Of a DNA stretch of 5,891 bases, positions 5,752 to 5,891 are shown piece by piece (position 1 is the stretch's first letter; each line of letters begins with the position of its first letter). The position numbers and the translations under genes are program-made. Below the pieces are notes generated by a model, which was not told the DNA's origin, made no database searches, and was given only the letters and a program-made list of their open reading frames with translations. The stretch comes from Rickettsiales bacterium (GTDB taxonomy: Bacteria > Pseudomonadota > Alphaproteobacteria > Rs-D84). The DNA is taken from assembly GCA_031259365.1 (NCBI GenBank), contig JAIRLP010000079.1:1-5891 (forward strand), read 5' to 3'.

Positions 5752-5774
5752 AACACACTTTTATTTTTTGTCAA
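5747..5774 (-). promoter_or_regulatory. Probable promoter of the GNAT cluster
   Basis: Perfect TTGACA (5774-5769), a 16-bp spacer and TAACCT (5752-5747), a weak -10 helped by TG one base upstream. The expected start near 5740 gives a leader of about 20 nt to the ATG at 5720. The weak -10 fits a regulated promoter. Confidence 0.45.
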
Positions 5775-5784
5775 TAAATTGAAA

Positions 5785-5891
5785 TTATTCAGAAACCTCT
5801 ACAAATCGAGGTTGATCAACACCTGGGCGAACAATTTGATCAAATCACATGGATAGCGGACGAACCCAAATCTGTCCATCGGTCAATTCCA
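5785..5891 (-). pseudogene. C-terminal end of a DUF1653-like protein with an in-frame TGA (partial at window edge)
   Basis: From 5889 the minus strand reads ELTDGQIWVRPLSM, then TGA (5847-5845), then FDQIVRPGVDQPRFVEVSE and TAA (5787-5785). The WVRPL.MF..V...G...PRF pattern is the end of the small DUF1653 family as I remember it, which spans about 65-75 residues; its function is unknown. The TGA sits where family members usually have Phe or another aromatic residue, and the frame resumes with the expected PRF motif. The match therefore suggests a nonsense change such as TGG to TGA rather than a true end. The rest of the gene is outside the window. UGA read as Trp is unlikely, since Trp is TGG in the intact genes. 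Confidence 0.55.

Noticed and set aside
5794..5813. Hairpin AACCTC-N8-GAGGTT as terminator of the DUF1653-like gene
   Set aside because: It lies inside the coding end and no T-run follows on the minus strand.
5668..5856. Plus-strand open frames opposite the GNAT, integrase and lepA genes
   Set aside because: They are shadows of the real minus-strand genes, without family resemblance or ribosome binding sites.

Overview
The window looks like a moderately AT-rich alphaproteobacterial chromosome. The basis is the overall appearance of the LepA and acyl carrier protein sequences; no finer placement is supported. Two housekeeping genes, acpP (267-10) and lepA (3711-1921), both on the minus strand and both intact, bracket or border accessory DNA.

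Layout, left to right: acpP with its own upstream promoter region (about 268-420), including a perfect 8-bp dyad. Then a minus-strand integrase-like gene (1480-482) that keeps the arm-binding and core-binding parts but has lost the recognisable catalytic Arg/His/Arg/Tyr residues. Then a small four-helix-bundle (S23/23S-IVS-type) gene (1887-1522) bounded on both sides by inverted arrays of a degenerate heptamer AATTAGN; the 26-bp cores match at 24 positions. This unit sits exactly between the lepA stop codon and the integrase start codon and looks like a small self-contained mobile unit. Then lepA, and a 278-bp intergenic stretch holding a good plus-strand promoter followed at once by a terminator-like hairpin.

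The right part (3990-5891) is accessory and partly decayed. A plus-strand RNNNPGNLR-motif gene (3990-4343) needs two compensating frameshifts. It converges on a minus-strand cluster of three related small GNAT acetyltransferases (5720-5307, 5293-4826, 4809-4346) spaced 13 and 16 bp apart. The last one is split by a single-base shift at an A6 tract. A promoter with a dyad over its -10 precedes the cluster. At the right edge is the C-terminal end of a DUF1653-like protein on the minus strand with an in-frame TGA.

How they work together: acpP and lepA are core lipid synthesis and translation genes and are independent of the rest. The GNAT genes probably form one operon from in-place duplication. 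The heptamer-flanked four-helix-bundle unit is the most unusual feature; the broken genes at the right may be true decay or indel errors in the assembly.
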